DNA of 6,087 nucleotides from positions 1 to 6,087 of the forward strand of contig JAYTQU010000086.1 in NCBI GenBank assembly GCA_043746555.1, read 5' to 3'. Below the pieces are notes generated by a model. It was not told where the DNA came from and searched no databases. It saw only the letters and a program-made list of their open reading frames with translations. Shown one piece after another: positions 5,396 to 6,087 of the stretch. The DNA is from CAZQYC01 sp043746555 (GTDB lineage Bacteria > Pseudomonadota > Gammaproteobacteria > Steroidobacterales > Steroidobacteraceae). Position 1 is the first letter of the stretch. Every line of letters begins with the position of its first letter. The translations under genes and the position numbers were made by a program.

Positions 5396-6087
5396 CTACA
5401 ACTTGGCGCTCAGCAGCAGATCGCTGCCGCCGAGCAATAACTGCGACAAAGGCATTGCGAAGGTCTTATCGCCCATTGGGTATGTGCGCGTGCCCGGATA
5501 CGCAACAATCAATCTTTCGAGTTTCAGATCTTGAAGTGCGGAACGCATCGACGGTGTCATCGTCGGCGCGTCTGCGCGTTTGATCTCGATACCGATGCGT
5601 CGGCCCTTTAAGAACAACAGCAAGTCGAGCTCGGCGCCTTGATACGTCGCCCAAAAATACGCATCGTCGGGGCGCAAAGCTTTTAGAACTTCTTCGATTG
5701 CATAGCCTTCCCACGATGCACCCATTTTTGGATGAGTCAGCAGATCGCGCGTTGTGCGAATGCCCAGCAGCGCATGTAGGAGTCCGCTATCGCGCACGTA
5801 GACTTTTGGCGCCTTCACCTGCCGCTTACCTAAGTTCTCGTGCCACGGTTTAAGTTGTCGCAACATCAACACCCCCGACAAAGCATCCAAGTAACGACGA
5901 ACCGTGGATTCGCCCACGCCAAGCGATCGCGCGGGATCGGCGGCATTCCAAATGTTGCCGTGATAATGAGCCAGCATGGTCCAGAACCGCGACATCGCGG
6001 GCGGCGCAACGGCAACGCCCAGTTGCGCTAGATCGCTCTGCAGAAACGTTTGAATAAAATGCCTGCGCCAATCAAAGCTGTCGTCGG
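5396..6087 (-). CDS. AAA ATPase with DUF4143 domain, C-terminal part (partial)
   Basis: The frame is open from the window edge (first full codon ends at 6085) to a TAG at 5396-5398, giving 229 residues of the C-terminus. It matches the ATP-binding proteins with an N-terminal AAA_14 domain and a C-terminal DUF4143 domain, usually about 380-400 residues, so the Walker motifs lie outside the window. Visible features are WRRHFIQTFLQSDL near the edge, FWTMLAHYHGNIWN, a winged-helix-like stretch ARSLGVGESTVRRYLDAL, and WHENLGKRQVKAPKVYVRDSGLLHALLG. These are followed by GAELDLLLFLKGRRIGIEIK, whose E/D and ExK spacing resembles a PD-(D/E)XK nuclease-like core. The biological role of the family is not settled. 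The 199-codon frame from the ATG at 5995 is only an internal Met, because coding similarity continues upstream. It faces uvrD and its tail copy. Confidence 0.9.
   Translation of the reverse strand, partial: DDSFDWRRHFIQTFLQSDLAQLGVAVAPPAMSRFWTMLAHYHGNIWNAADPARSLGVGESTVRRYLDALSGVLMLRQLKPWHENLGKRQVKAPKVYVRDSGLLHALLGIRTTRDLLTHPKMGASWEGYAIEEVLKALRPDDAYFWATYQGAELDLLLFLKGRRIGIEIKRADAPTMTPSMRSALQDLKLERLIVAYPGTRTYPMGDKTFAMPLSQLLLGGSDLLLSAKL

Noticed and set aside
5256..5534. A 92-codon plus-strand ORF across the end of the uvrD-tail repeat and the DUF4143 gene
   Set aside because: Its second half is the antisense of the conserved DUF4143 C-terminus and its first half is non-coding flank of the uvrD repeat.

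Overview
The window looks like chromosomal DNA of a gammaproteobacterium. The main evidence is a full-length UvrD helicase whose N-terminus, motifs and length match the enterobacterial and pseudomonad enzyme. The other genes (a RAYT remnant, a HigBA-type module, an ISL3-family remnant and a DUF4143 ATPase) are common in environmental gammaproteobacteria. I cannot place it to genus.

Layout. Positions 1-111 hold a promoter region with a long inverted repeat around an extended -10 box. uvrD (112-2265, +) is intact. After it comes a degraded accessory stretch of about 2.8 kb. Its parts are: a non-coding stretch with an unrecognised minus-strand ORF fragment (2528-2743); a 63-bp imperfect palindrome (2727-2789); the C-terminal half of an ISL3-family transposase with its right terminus (2799-3520, +); a cluster of small palindromes (3532-3640); a complete toxin-antitoxin pair on the minus strand (toxin 4391-4044, antitoxin 4047-3748) with a perfect operator-like palindrome upstream; and the C-terminal remnant of a REP-associated tyrosine transposase (4988-4485, -).

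The most informative structure is a second, decayed copy of the uvrD 3' end and its downstream flank (about 5108-5326). It lies directly downstream of the accessory stretch and in the same orientation as uvrD. Coding identity is about 86% by hand alignment, with a stop codon in the copy, and similarity continues past the stop codons. The accessory block is therefore bracketed by direct repeats of the uvrD tail, as expected from an old insertion or duplication at that site. Beyond it, the minus strand carries the C-terminal part of an ATPase with a DUF4143 domain that runs off the window edge. In the simplest reconstruction, uvrD and the DUF4143 gene were once convergent neighbours and the block arrived between them.

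Functionally, uvrD is housekeeping DNA repair. The toxin-antitoxin pair is the only complete accessory system. Everything else in the block is a remnant or a non-coding repeat. I see no tRNA, rRNA, CRISPR array, integrase or recognisable multi-gene defence operon, and no convincing new system. The uvrD-tail duplication, the nearby palindromes and the promoter repeat are what deserve a second look.
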